The notes below the pieces were generated by a model. That model did no database searches and was not told where the DNA came from. It saw nothing but the letters and a program-made list of their open reading frames with translations. Position numbers and translations under genes: made by a program. From the NCBI GenBank assembly GCA_964352025.1, contig CAYGPZ010000001.1:496001-560000 (forward strand): DNA of 64,000 bases, written 5' to 3'. This DNA comes from Hirschia sp964352025 (lineage in GTDB: Bacteria > Pseudomonadota > Alphaproteobacteria > Caulobacterales > Hyphomonadaceae). This document shows positions 9,842-18,565 of this stretch, piece by piece; within the stretch, counting starts at the first letter, position 1; each line of letters opens with the position of its first letter.

Positions 9842-10012
9842 GAGTGGATCCCAAATCAAGTTTGGGATGACATTCCGGTGTTTGCTGCACGCCCACTCAA
9901 CACGCCCAACCTGTCATCCCTGCGAAAGCAGGGATCCACTTATCCAAGTAGACTGGCTTTTGAGTAGTGTGTCGTCATGCCCGATGGCAAAGCCATCAGG
10001 GTATCCAGGGGT
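9842..10012. repeat. Cluster of three dispersed palindromic repeat units
   Basis: Three short hairpin units share the frame GTCATsCC - stem-loop - GGGwATCCA. Unit 1 (9844-9872, minus orientation) has the stem ATCCCAAA/TTTGGGAT. Unit 2 (9912-9940, plus) has ATCCCTGC-GAAA-GCAGGGAT. Unit 3 (9972-10010, plus) has GATGGC-AAA-GCCATC. The common flanks with different stems mark them as members of one REP-like family, of the kind known from several alphaproteobacterial genomes. The rest of the 9676-10159 gap shows no convincing gene. Confidence 0.7.
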
Positions 10013-10159
10013 TCTTGTTCTACCTTAGAAAGTGAGCGCATCCTTGGTAAGGATGGGGTCGGTGGCAAAAGGTTTCCGATCAAAATATTTATCTCAGGAA
10101 GAATATTGTTTGAAATTTTCGAGGAGTTGGTTCTGCAAGACATGTCGGTTTTATACGGC

Positions 10160-11089
10160 TTAGATAACTCCCGTATCCGTCAAACTAATTGCCAGTGCTT
10201 GAAATATCTTATCTCCGATTATCACTGATATTCCAGAGATTAAAATGATGGCTACCGGTTTTGCAGACTTATGAAATGCAAGAAAAGAGAATACCGCGAG
10301 CAACAAGTAAAGCGCAGTATAAATCATAGACTGGGATGCCTCATGAAAATTAACGAAGTATAATTTCGTATAGAAAAGATAGCAGAACCAAATGGAATAT
10401 ACCAAAAAAACAAATGCAAGCGCTATTGTAAAAATATTGATAGAAAGAATAGCTTGATTATTAAAATTTTGAGGTCTGGAGCTTGATAGAAAGATCCATT
10501 TTGAGATGCTCTTTATTTGAAAATTGCCTTCGATAGTCCAGCTTTTCCATATTAAATAGGAGAAGGACAGGCAGGCCAATAATACCGCGGCGGGAACGAA
10601 AAGAAAAAAATACCTGATTGGTTCTTCATTGGAGTAGTCATCTAAAAGACTACTTCCCAGAAGTACTGGAAATATAAACAAACTAAATAATGCGACTAAG
10701 AAGTATATCTTGAGGAAGCTCTTTAAAAACTCTTTGAATGAGCCGTATAAAATGGTGTCGAAAGCAAGGAAGTCGGAAGAGTTTTTAAAAATTCGGCTAG
10801 ACTTTTTGAATATTTTACTGCGCCACCAAATGCTGCAGATTATTAGCACCAAAGTTAGTAAGTTGGTTTGTCCGTGGCTTAGAAAAATGGGAATATAACA
10901 TAGTTCAAAAAGAGTATGGAGAAATTGGTTTATTACTGCTGACCAATTGTCGAGCAGTTGCTGAAGCGATGTGGATAATTCTACAATATTTTTTGCGCCG
11001 CTCAGCCAGACTAGTGCTGCAAGAAAGCTAGCAGTCCAGATCCAAGAAGTCCGAATATAGTCAGCTAAAGAATTGTTGCTATTTATCAT
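10160..11089 (-). CDS. Multi-pass membrane protein, function unknown
   Basis: This is a 309-residue protein rich in Phe, Leu, Ile and Ser with about six predicted membrane segments. They include WTASFLAALVWLSG near the N-terminus, FLKIYFLVALFSLFIFPVLL in the middle and SFLAFHKSAKPVAIILISG near the end. A basic cytosolic loop (KSRIFKKSSRIFKNSS-like) separates the first and second pairs. Codon use is noticeably more AT-rich than in uvrD upstream, which suggests either weak selection or acquisition. The start lies 28 bases after the uvrD stop, so it may be the distal gene of that transcript. No family is recognised. Confidence 0.65.
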   Translation of the reverse strand: MINSNNSLADYIRTSWIWTASFLAALVWLSGAKNIVELSTSLQQLLDNWSAVINQFLHTLFELCYIPIFLSHGQTNLLTLVLIICSIWWRSKIFKKSSRIFKNSSDFLAFDTILYGSFKEFLKSFLKIYFLVALFSLFIFPVLLGSSLLDDYSNEEPIRYFFLFVPAAVLLACLSFSYLIWKSWTIEGNFQIKSISKWIFLSSSRPQNFNNQAILSINIFTIALAFVFLVYSIWFCYLFYTKLYFVNFHEASQSMIYTALYLLLAVFSFLAFHKSAKPVAIILISGISVIIGDKIFQALAISLTDTGVI

Positions 11090-11117
11090 ATCAGTTCCCC
11101 AACCCTTTCTTTAAATC

Positions 11118-13478
11118 CTAAGCCGCCTCGACAAACCGTTCGACCACTTTCTTCACACCTGCTTTTTCAAAGTCGACGGTGAGTTTTGTGCCGTCAATCT
11201 GGGTGATTTTCCCATAGCCAAATTTGATGTGGAAGACGCGTTGGCCAAGCTCTAGGCCTGCGCCGGAGGCTTTGTCTGACATCTTCTCTTTACGGGGTGA
11301 GCCTTCAATGTCGGGCGGACGTTTTTTCTGCGGCCAGCCATCGGATGTACGGCGCGCTTGGGCGCGTTTCCAGCCGGGGCTGTCATAGGTGGACCCGCCA
11401 AAACTGGCGTCTTCATCAAAACGGCTGACACCGCTAAATCCACTGTTACTCATGCCATCTGGCGCGGCGGAATAGCCTGTCTCGGAGACCGCATCGACAT
11501 GTTCAGGCGGTAGCTCGTCGATAAAGCGCGACGGCATGACAGATTGCCAGCGGCCAAATATCTGGCGGTTGGCAACAAAGGAGATATAGCAACGTTCCCG
11601 CGCCCGCGTAATACCGACATAGGCGAGGCGACGTTCTTCTTCTAGCGCTTTGACACCACCTTCATCAATGGAGCGTTTGGATGGGAAAACCTCTTCCTCC
11701 CAACCGGGTAGGAAGACTTGTGGCCATTCCAGACCTTTTGCCCCGTGTAGGGTCAGGATTTGCACCTGATCATCAGATTCATTGCCTTGGGAGGCATCCA
11801 TAACCAGTTCGACATGTTCAAGGAATGTATTGAGGTTTTCAAACTCTCCCATCGCGCGGACAAGTTCTTTTAGATTGTCCAGTCGTGTCTGTGCTTGGGG
11901 CGATTTATCGGCTTTGAGCATGTCGGTATAACCACACTCATCAAGGATAATTTCCATCAAACGCGGATGCTCAATGTCGCGAGACTGTGCACGCCAACGC
12001 TCTATATCATTGAGGAAGGCGCGAATACCGCTTTGGGCTTTGCCGCGTATCTCATTGCCGCGCATCATGATTTCGGCGGTGACGGTGAGGGGGCGTTCCA
12101 TCTCACGCGCGACGAGCTGAATTTTCTGAACCGAGGTTGCACCTACACCGCGTTTGGGTTGGTTCACAACGCGCTCAAATGCAAGGTCGTCATTTTCGGT
12201 GCGGATCAAGCGTAGATACGCCATAGCATCGCGGATTTCGGCCCGTTCGAAAAAGCGCGGTCCGCCAATCACCTTATAGGGAATGCCCAGCATGATGAAG
12301 CGTTCTTCAAACAGACGCATCTGCCATGAGGCCCGCACCATAACAGCGCATTCTGCATATTTACGGCCTGATGAGCGCCAGCTTTCAATGTCTTCACCAA
12401 TCAGGCGCGCTTCAGCTTCGCCATCCCAAATGCCGCGTACTTTTACGGCGTCACCATCTTCACCCGTTGGCTGAAGCGTTTTGCCAAGGCGGTCTTGGTT
12501 GGATGTGATGAGGTGAGATGCACAGGCGAGGATTTTTGCAGTCGAGCGATAATTTTGTTCAAGCCGAATGACTTTTGCGCCGGGGAAGTCTTTTTCAAAG
12601 CGAAGAATATTGTCCACTTCCGCGCCACGCCACCCATAGATGGACTGGTCATCATCACCCACACAACAGATATTGCCTGTGCCTTGGGCGAGCAGTCTCA
12701 GCCATAGATATTGCGCGACATTCGTGTCTTGGTACTCATCGACCAGAATGTATTTAAAGCGCTTGTGGTAATCGGCCAGAATGTCAGGATTGGTCTGGAA
12801 TATCGCGATACAATGCAGCAATAAATCGCCAAAATCACACGCATTGAGAACTTTCAAACGGTTTTGATATGTCTTGTAAATATCAGCGCCGCGACCATTG
12901 GCAAATTCATTGCCTTCACCCGGTGGTAGACGATCTGGCGTTATCGCGCGGTTTTTCCAGCCATCTATCAGACTCGCCATGAAACGCGGTGTCCAGCGTT
13001 TTGTATCGATGTTTTCATACTCGATAATCTGCTTGAGCAAACGCAATTGATCATCTGTATCAATGACGGTGAAGCTGCTCTCTAGGCCAACGAGTTCTGC
13101 ATGGCGGCGGAGGATTTTCGCGGATACCGAGTGGAAAGTTCCAAGCCAGCTAAGCGATTGTGCTTCATCACCGATCAGCTTTTCAGCACGTTCACGCATC
13201 TCCCGTGCGGCCTTGTTGGTGAAGGTCACGGTGAGTGTCTGACTGGCCCATGCTTTGCGTTGGTTGAGGATGTGCGCAAGGCGTGTTGTGAGGACCCGTG
13301 TCTTACCCGTTCCTGCACCTGCCAGCACCAATAGCGCGCCATCTGTTGTCTCAACAGCTTCGCGTTGTGCCGCGTTTAACCCTTCCAGATAGTTTGCCTC
13401 ACGCATAGGCGCTTCGGGTGGACGAGCCATCGCACGCTGGGAAATTGGCAGATTGTCGTAATCGTCTTGTTGGCTCAT
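11118..13478 (-). CDS. uvrD: UvrD/PcrA-type DNA helicase
   Basis: This is a superfamily 1A 3'-5' helicase used in nucleotide excision and mismatch repair. Visible motifs are the Q-motif region LNAAQREAVET, Walker A LAGAGTGKTRVL, motif II LVDEYQDTN, motif III GDDDQSIYGWRGA and motif IV LEQNYRS, with motif V in LTLHGAKGLEW and motif VI in AYVGITRARE. The C-terminal 45 residues form the Tudor-like domain seen in PcrA/UvrD (RVFHIKFGYGKITQIDG onward). A disordered basic linker precedes it. The 786-residue length is normal. Confidence 0.95.
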   Translation of the reverse strand: MSQQDDYDNLPISQRAMARPPEAPMREANYLEGLNAAQREAVETTDGALLVLAGAGTGKTRVLTTRLAHILNQRKAWASQTLTVTFTNKAAREMRERAEKLIGDEAQSLSWLGTFHSVSAKILRRHAELVGLESSFTVIDTDDQLRLLKQIIEYENIDTKRWTPRFMASLIDGWKNRAITPDRLPPGEGNEFANGRGADIYKTYQNRLKVLNACDFGDLLLHCIAIFQTNPDILADYHKRFKYILVDEYQDTNVAQYLWLRLLAQGTGNICCVGDDDQSIYGWRGAEVDNILRFEKDFPGAKVIRLEQNYRSTAKILACASHLITSNQDRLGKTLQPTGEDGDAVKVRGIWDGEAEARLIGEDIESWRSSGRKYAECAVMVRASWQMRLFEERFIMLGIPYKVIGGPRFFERAEIRDAMAYLRLIRTENDDLAFERVVNQPKRGVGATSVQKIQLVAREMERPLTVTAEIMMRGNEIRGKAQSGIRAFLNDIERWRAQSRDIEHPRLMEIILDECGYTDMLKADKSPQAQTRLDNLKELVRAMGEFENLNTFLEHVELVMDASQGNESDDQVQILTLHGAKGLEWPQVFLPGWEEEVFPSKRSIDEGGVKALEEERRLAYVGITRARERCYISFVANRQIFGRWQSVMPSRFIDELPPEHVDAVSETGYSAAPDGMSNSGFSGVSRFDEDASFGGSTYDSPGWKRAQARRTSDGWPQKKRPPDIEGSPRKEKMSDKASGAGLELGQRVFHIKFGYGKITQIDGTKLTVDFEKAGVKKVVERFVEAA

Positions 13479-13618
13479 CTGTGGCTCTTCACATCTGGGA
13501 ATACTGGCAGCGTTACATCATCTGGCACGCATAGCTTAGGGCCCAATGATTCGCATTTTGTTCTATAGTAAACAAGTGACGTGAATGAGGGAAGGGGGAG
13601 TGAGGATGAGAGGTGTTT

Positions 13619-14995
13619 TTAATAACTCTGCCGCATACGCATTTTGACTTGGCGTTCGAAAATGCCGCCGCCGCGTGATTGTACGATCACTGTGGCAAGT
13701 GACACAGCTATGAGGGATGCTGCTGCTGTTTCATAGGATGAGGTTAGCTCGAAGACGATTAGGGTTGTGGAAACTGGTGCCCCGATAACTGCGCCTGATA
13801 CAGCGCCCATACCGACAATCGTGAAAAAGGCCATGCCTGTGGCCATGTCACCTGTAAGCCACCCGTAGAACGCGCCAAAAGATCCACCCAGCATTGCGCC
13901 TACATAGATGGAGGGAGAGAAGACACCACTTCCAAATCTTGCGCCAAGGCAGATTGCGGTGGCGGCTAATTTTGCAAACACGAGTATCAGCATGAATAGC
14001 TTACCGTATCCGCCAGCAAGCGCTGTGGCGGTGCTTTCATATCCAACACCTAGTATCTGAGGGAAAGCAAGGGCAAACAATCCGATCGCAAGGCCACCAA
14101 AAGGCGGCAGCATCCAGACTGGCAGACGTAAGTATTTTGCAAGGTTTTCGCCCGTTTCAGGCGCATTGGTCCATAGCCAGATCATGATGAGGGCAAGTCC
14201 AGCGGAGAGAAGCCCTAGTAGGGGTGTTCCAAGGAACATGATGAAATCTGGGTTTTCTACAATCGTAGCGACAAAGATAGGTTGGTTTCCAAAACTGTCT
14301 CTAGCTAACAAAGCCGCAACAACCGAGGCCACGGCAACGGGCCCGATATCGACAATACGATAGCGTTGCAAAATCACTTCACGGGCAAATAGAACGCCCG
14401 CTAATGGTGCGTGGAATGAGGCGGATACGGCAGCGGCGGCTCCACATCCAATGAGCGTTCTGACATCGCGCATATCAAGCTTTAACCAGGCAGTTCCCAC
14501 CCGTGCGAGCATGGCTCCCATATGTACAGCTGGTCCCTCCCGTCCTGTGGAAGCACCAGACCCAAGCGCTATGGCAGAGGTTGCGACTGATATGAGGCCT
14601 TCTTTCAGGTTCAATCCAGTCAGTTTTATGCGTTTTGGAAAGCGCCGTGCTTTGATGACATCGGCCACACCAAAGGGCCGAGGACTTTCATTTTCCGAGA
14701 TCCGGCCCATCCACCAGAGAAGTAAGCCGACAATACAACCACCCACGACAGGCGCGATTATGATTTGCCATGCGGGAAGGCTGTCTGCTGCGGTCGATAG
14801 ATTTTCATGTTCAGCACCGAAGAATAAAAACTCACCGCCCATGATTAAATAGCGAAGCCCAATAACGCTCCACCCAACAACAAACCCAATCACTGCTGCA
14901 ACAACCCACATCTCTAGAGCGATTGTCCAGCGTTTAGTGGCTTCACGTCTTTGAGATTTCTTATTTTGCGATGTCGTAGATTGGGACTTATTCAT
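13619..14995 (-). CDS. ClC-family anion channel/transporter with altered filter residues
   Basis: This is a 458-residue membrane protein without CBS domains, equivalent to the membrane core of ClC-ec1. The external gating Glu is present in GSGASTGREGPAVHMG, and the GxFxP element is GSGVFSPSIYVGAM. Two normally important sites differ. The GSGIPE filter region reads PFGVAD, with Phe where ClC-ec1 has Ser107. The FIIEEM motif reads FAREVI, with Val at the internal proton-glutamate position 203. The first keeps the fold; the second is what chloride channels show. It could be a channel or an atypical exchanger. The start is an ATG at 14995. Confidence 0.88.
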   Translation of the reverse strand: MNKSQSTTSQNKKSQRREATKRWTIALEMWVVAAVIGFVVGWSVIGLRYLIMGGEFLFFGAEHENLSTAADSLPAWQIIIAPVVGGCIVGLLLWWMGRISENESPRPFGVADVIKARRFPKRIKLTGLNLKEGLISVATSAIALGSGASTGREGPAVHMGAMLARVGTAWLKLDMRDVRTLIGCGAAAAVSASFHAPLAGVLFAREVILQRYRIVDIGPVAVASVVAALLARDSFGNQPIFVATIVENPDFIMFLGTPLLGLLSAGLALIMIWLWTNAPETGENLAKYLRLPVWMLPPFGGLAIGLFALAFPQILGVGYESTATALAGGYGKLFMLILVFAKLAATAICLGARFGSGVFSPSIYVGAMLGGSFGAFYGWLTGDMATGMAFFTIVGMGAVSGAVIGAPVSTTLIVFELTSSYETAAASLIAVSLATVIVQSRGGGIFERQVKMRMRQSY

Positions 14996-15222
14996 GCTGC
15001 ACAGTAAGGGGTATTTCTATTCATATGGTCAAGCTTTGTAGGGCGTCCTATTTTGACTTTTTCTTCGTTTTCACAACAATTTATCGCACTTGCATTCAAA
15101 GTGGGCATAGGGTTGCCAAAAGCTTCGGCATAATCTTGTCTCATTTAGAGGTCATGCTTTTATAAAGTTCCGATACATGACACGATATTGGAGCCTAAAT
15201 AACTATGGATAGGGTGTTGAAT

Positions 15223-16443
15223 ATGCGTACTTTATTTTTGAAAATATCGAGTATTTTATTCAGTGCATTTGCGTTGAGCAATTGTGCTTCACCTGGCTTG
15301 GAATACACAGTGTCAGAACCTGCTTATAATACTGAAGCTGCCAAATTGCGCGAAGTCGCGATTATGGGGTTTTCAGGACAGCACGGCCACACATTTACCT
15401 CTAGTCTAGATGGATTGCTTCGAAACACTGTGTTTGAAGGCTATCCATGGTTTGAAGTTTCGCCTTATAGCAGTCGTTCCGGTTGGAGTGGTTCTATCGG
15501 GCAAGCCGTGCGCACTGGTGAAGATTTAGGTGTGCAGGGTGTATGGTTTGGGGATGTTGATACCTATAGCTCTGTCTCACCTCCTTATCGTGAAGTGCGA
15601 TCCAAATGTGTTGAATGGGATGGTCCATTTGATTGTGAAAGACGCGTCGATTACGAGGTTGAGTGTTTTGATATCCATGCTGAAGTGAGCATCTCAGCGC
15701 GTCTTGCAGATGTCGCGGGCGGATATGTCGTAGCCGATGAGCGTATGAGTGATCGCGATAGTGATCGTGTGTGTCGTGAGACCTATTATTATCATGATCA
15801 CGGCGGCAAAGGCGGTAAGAAGGGCAAGAAACACAAAGGCGATGGGCATGGTCGTCAACATTATTCAGGATATAATCGCGGTGGATTATCCAGTTATGGA
15901 TTTGGTTATTGGGAACACCAAGACCGCGCAGAACGTATGGAGCGCCGTCTAGTCGCCCAACAAGCTGGTCGTTTGCGTCGTGTCATTGCACCATTTGAGC
16001 GCACAGCGAAGGCGCGTTTAATGGAAACACCCGGCTTGCCATACACTGAATTGGTGACTGGTTTTGAAGGTGCAATCTCTGCTGCGAAATCAGGTAATAA
16101 TCTTGCCTCATGTCGCCAATTTGAAGCTTTATCTACTCAGTTTCCTGATGATCCATCTTTGAACTTTAATCTTGGTGCCTGTGCGGAAATGTTTGGTGAG
16201 TTACAGCAAGCTTCAGAGCTCTATCAACGTGCAGAAGAATTAGCAGGTCCGATGCCGACTGAAGATTTCCTCAAATTATCTCGCAAAGCCTTTACGCGCG
16301 TAAGTGATTTGAAGCTGAACCAAAGCTATCTCACCCAGCAATTGATTGAAACGGGCGAACTTATTCCCGTTGAGCCAAGTTCTGAAGAAGAAGAGACCGA
16401 AGAGCTAGAAGGCGGCGAAGAGGTGGAATTACCAGCCAGCTGA
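15223..16443 (+). CDS. Lipoprotein with His/Lys/Gly-rich loop and TPR-like C-terminus
   Basis: This is a 406-residue envelope protein. The chosen ATG has AGGG 8 bases upstream and gives a compact lipoprotein signal (MRTLFLKISS..., lipidated Cys in ALSNC). An ATG 18 bases earlier, with GGAG upstream, is possible. The N-terminal half contains several Cys (VRSKCVEWDGPFDCERR). It is followed by a very basic loop with repeated Gly, Lys and His (DHGGKGGKKGKKHKGDGHG), and then TPR-like helices (FNLGACAEMFGELQQASELY). The tail is acidic. No named family is recognised; the loop could bind metal or polyanion. Confidence 0.7.
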   Translation: MRTLFLKISSILFSAFALSNCASPGLEYTVSEPAYNTEAAKLREVAIMGFSGQHGHTFTSSLDGLLRNTVFEGYPWFEVSPYSSRSGWSGSIGQAVRTGEDLGVQGVWFGDVDTYSSVSPPYREVRSKCVEWDGPFDCERRVDYEVECFDIHAEVSISARLADVAGGYVVADERMSDRDSDRVCRETYYYHDHGGKGGKKGKKHKGDGHGRQHYSGYNRGGLSSYGFGYWEHQDRAERMERRLVAQQAGRLRRVIAPFERTAKARLMETPGLPYTELVTGFEGAISAAKSGNNLASCRQFEALSTQFPDDPSLNFNLGACAEMFGELQQASELYQRAEELAGPMPTEDFLKLSRKAFTRVSDLKLNQSYLTQQLIETGELIPVEPSSEEEETEELEGGEEVELPAS

Positions 16444-16465
16444 TGGCCTGATTGAAGGCCATCAG
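16440..16465 (+). terminator. Hairpin overlapping the lipoprotein stop codon
   Basis: A perfect 10-base stem (CTGATGGCCT / AGGCCATCAG) with a 6-base loop begins at the stop codon of the lipoprotein gene and lies just before a convergent gene. It lacks a following T-run, so it may be an RNA 3'-end stabiliser or a weak bidirectional terminator. Confidence 0.45.
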
Positions 16466-16476
16466 ATGCTAGCGTA

Positions 16477-16839
16477 TTAGGCTTGAGCGCCGAAACACAG
16501 CTTGTTCTTATCAAGATCTCTTACGTAGACTGAGAAAAAAGGACCTCTAGCACTAGGCTCACCTTCGCAAGTGCCGCCGAGTTCAATAGCTTTTTGATAT
16601 AATCTGGATACTTCCTGCTGAGTACCAACATCAAAGCCTAACATGGTGCCGTTTCCATTGTTTGCAGGCTCTTCATTGAATGGTATCGCGACGGCAAATG
16701 CAAAATCGTCTTTTTGCCAGTAAGTCATTCTATCTGTTGATAAAGTTTGGCCAATTCCGGTATCTTCGAAAAGTGAATTATAAAATTTCACCGAAGCTTC
16801 CATATTGTTTGTACCAAGAACAAAATAGTTCATTTTCAT
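16477..16839 (-). CDS. VOC-superfamily (glyoxalase/bleomycin-resistance-like) protein
   Basis: This is a 120-residue single-module vicinal oxygen chelate protein. The N-terminus MNYFVLGTNNMEASVKFYNSL is the usual first beta-alpha unit, and the end VYVRDLDKNKLCFGAQA is the usual last strand. Family members bind a metal and act on varied small molecules, but this copy has no His at the ends that would make a glyoxalase I call safe. ATG codons at 16839 and 16833 are both possible. A 7-base inverted repeat (GTAGATG at 16861, CATCTAC at 16877) lies 22 bases upstream of the start. Confidence 0.8.
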   Translation of the reverse strand: MKMNYFVLGTNNMEASVKFYNSLFEDTGIGQTLSTDRMTYWQKDDFAFAVAIPFNEEPANNGNGTMLGFDVGTQQEVSRLYQKAIELGGTCEGEPSARGPFFSVYVRDLDKNKLCFGAQA

Positions 16840-17009
16840 AATTTAAATCTCTCACGCAAAGTAGATGGATATTCGTCATCTACAGATGCGAATACAAACT
16901 GGTATCGTTCACGGATATTAGTCTGTGAGTGCGTCAGAAATTGTCAGTAGTGTTTTGCCCAAATGAATGGGAGTGCCTGTTATAACTCTATTGAAGCAGG
17001 CTCTATATG

Positions 17010-17351
17010 CTATTTTGCCGGTAAGTTTCCTACGAAACTCAAGGCAAGCGCTATCCAGTTGTCCAGAGCTTTCTGGTCGACGCAATCTGCCGTAACGAAA
17101 ATTAATCCGCTCATCCTGCGTCCGCCTTGTTCCATGATGATGGCGCCATCTCGAGAGAGTGCTTCTGCCTCATTGTCTTTGCCGACGCGGAACATGTAGC
17201 GGCGTTCACCAGCCTTCGTGATATCCGCACCACCCAGCATATTGCCGTTGAGCATGAAACATGTGCCACCCATCATGTTTTTCTCGGTAATACCAACGAG
17301 GCCTTCAATGGCTTCTCGAAATTGTTGATTTAGTTCTTCGTCAATTGCCAT
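17010..17351 (-). CDS. TfoX N-terminal domain protein
   Basis: This is a 113-residue protein matching the TfoX/Sxy N-terminal domain alone: the KNMMGGTCFMLNGNMLGG segment, then MFRVGKDNEAEAL, and the closing GLIFVTADCVDQKALDNWI. Full-length TfoX regulates competence in gammaproteobacteria. Stand-alone N-domains are common in alphaproteobacteria and have no established role. It is on the same strand as the downstream VOC gene and follows the membrane gene at 17362 with a 10-base gap. Confidence 0.85.
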   Translation of the reverse strand: MAIDEELNQQFREAIEGLVGITEKNMMGGTCFMLNGNMLGGADITKAGERRYMFRVGKDNEAEALSRDGAIIMEQGGRRMSGLIFVTADCVDQKALDNWIALALSFVGNLPAK

Positions 17352-17361
17352 AGTTATGATC

Positions 17362-17802
17362 TCAATTTTGTGCAGACTTTAGGGTATCGTTTTTCCAATC
17401 GTGAATAATGCCGAGTAGAACCCCAAATATTGAAAATTGAATTAGGCTTGCGCTGCCTTCAACAAGTATCCATTGGGGGATATCGGATACAGAATATTTA
17501 GCAGGACTTGCTAGCAAGATGTAACTAGATAGAAATGCTCCAAATGATAGGGAGACAATTATCCCTGTCTTAAATATTGAGTTTGCAATTCGCGAAGAAT
17601 GATTGCTGGATAAATGTTGGGTTAGAAGGCTCATAATGATTGCTTGAATTATTATTGCTGCAATGCCCAATGGCATAATCGGTTCAGACCGCATGAATTC
17701 TATCGCGTAATAATGGTCCACATTAATCACAAAATGAGAGCCTGCCTGAACAGCCATTGTGACGAAAAAAAATGCTAGCACTGATATCGCGTGTTTTATC
17801 AT
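17362..17802 (-). CDS. Four-helix membrane protein, divergent from an HxlR regulator
   Basis: This is a 146-residue protein with four hydrophobic segments: HAISVLAFFFVTMAVQAGSH, MPLGIAAIIIQAIIMSLL, TGIIVSLSFGAFLSSYILLA and a C-terminal one in ASLIQFSIFGVLLGII. I chose the ATG at 17802 because GAGGA lies 5 bases upstream; the longer frame to 17874 would run through the operator region. The family resembles small uncharacterised membrane proteins often paired with HxlR regulators. With twin palindromes between the two genes, it is the likely regulated target. Confidence 0.7.
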   Translation of the reverse strand: MIKHAISVLAFFFVTMAVQAGSHFVINVDHYYAIEFMRSEPIMPLGIAAIIIQAIIMSLLTQHLSSNHSSRIANSIFKTGIIVSLSFGAFLSSYILLASPAKYSVSDIPQWILVEGSASLIQFSIFGVLLGIIHDWKNDTLKSAQN

Positions 17803-17822
17803 AATATCCTCAACCCTGAAGT

Positions 17823-17876
17823 ACTTGCAAAAAGCAAGTTGATTCCATGTATCAATTATACTTGCTATTTGCAAGT
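17823..17876. promoter_or_regulatory. Twin palindromic operators between membrane gene and HxlR gene
   Basis: Two perfect inverted repeats, ACTTGC-AAAAA-GCAAGT (17823-17839) and ACTTGC-TATTT-GCAAGT (17860-17876), sit 37 bases apart centre to centre in the 101-base divergent gap. Identical arms, different spacers and location make this a strong candidate binding region for the adjacent HxlR protein. HxlR family members are known to autoregulate and control divergent neighbours. Confidence 0.75.
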
Positions 17877-17903
17877 GGAATCGAACGGGTCTATATAAAA
17901 TAC

Positions 17904-18326
17904 ATGGCTAAGAAAACGACATCAGATTGGCATGGATGCCCTATTCGATATGCAGCTGCGATATTCGGAGATGAATGGAGTATGCTGATATTACGAGATT
18001 TATTGTTTAAAGGCTGCAAACATTACGCGGATTTTCTTGGATCAGAAGAGGGTATTTCAACCAATATTCTTGCTGCGCGATTAGTTAGTCTGGAAAGCGA
18101 AGGAATGGTTCACAAAGAAGTTGATCCTGAGCACGGCGCGCGTTTTATCTATCGTCCCAGCGAAAAGTGTATGGAGCTTATTCCGGCAATGCTTGAAATT
18201 ATCGAGTGGTCTGAAAAGTGGGATCGGCAAACTGGCGTGCCAGATAGTTTTAGCATTGAGCTCAAGAATGACCGTGCCGCATTGGCCAGTAAAATAAAAG
18301 CACAACTCCAATCGGCTGAACAATAG
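17904..18326 (+). CDS. HxlR-family winged-helix transcriptional regulator
   Basis: This is a 140-residue DNA-binding protein. The HxlR signature begins CPIRYAAAIFGDEWSMLILRDL, with the recognition-helix area GISTNILAARLVSLESEGMV and the wing ARFIYRPSEKCMELIPAM. The early Cys in WHGCPIRYA is the conserved position that serves redox or aldehyde sensing in some family members. I prefer the ATG at 17904 (MAKKTTSDWHG), because the longer frame starts inside the operator region. It probably represses itself and the divergent membrane gene. Confidence 0.88.
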   Translation: MAKKTTSDWHGCPIRYAAAIFGDEWSMLILRDLLFKGCKHYADFLGSEEGISTNILAARLVSLESEGMVHKEVDPEHGARFIYRPSEKCMELIPAMLEIIEWSEKWDRQTGVPDSFSIELKNDRAALASKIKAQLQSAEQ

Positions 18327-18329
18327 GCG

Positions 18330-18506
18330 TCAGTCGTCTAGCTTTTTGCTTTCAATGTCTTGGGTCGCTTTTTCGTCTTTTGCTTTTAGCAGTTCTTTTT
18401 CAGCTTTCGTCGCGCCATAAAGAATACGGTTTTCTTTGGCTTGCTGCTTCTTTTCTGCTTTGGCTTTAGCCTTACGAAACTTGTTGAGGTTGATTGGCTC
18501 GACCAT
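18330..18506 (-). CDS. DUF4169 family small protein
   Basis: This 58-residue, highly charged protein opens MVEPINLNKFRKAKAKAEKK, which is the DUF4169 pattern common in alphaproteobacteria, and ends ATQDIESKKLDD. It is almost entirely Lys/Glu/Ala and probably one long helix. The function is unknown. It is convergent with the HxlR gene, whose stop lies 3 bases away. Confidence 0.8.
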   Translation of the reverse strand: MVEPINLNKFRKAKAKAEKKQQAKENRILYGATKAEKELLKAKDEKATQDIESKKLDD

Positions 18507-18565
18507 TTGCGACCTTGAAAATTTTGTGCTTCACTTGAAAGGCATTGTGAAGGGGAGGTCGCAAA

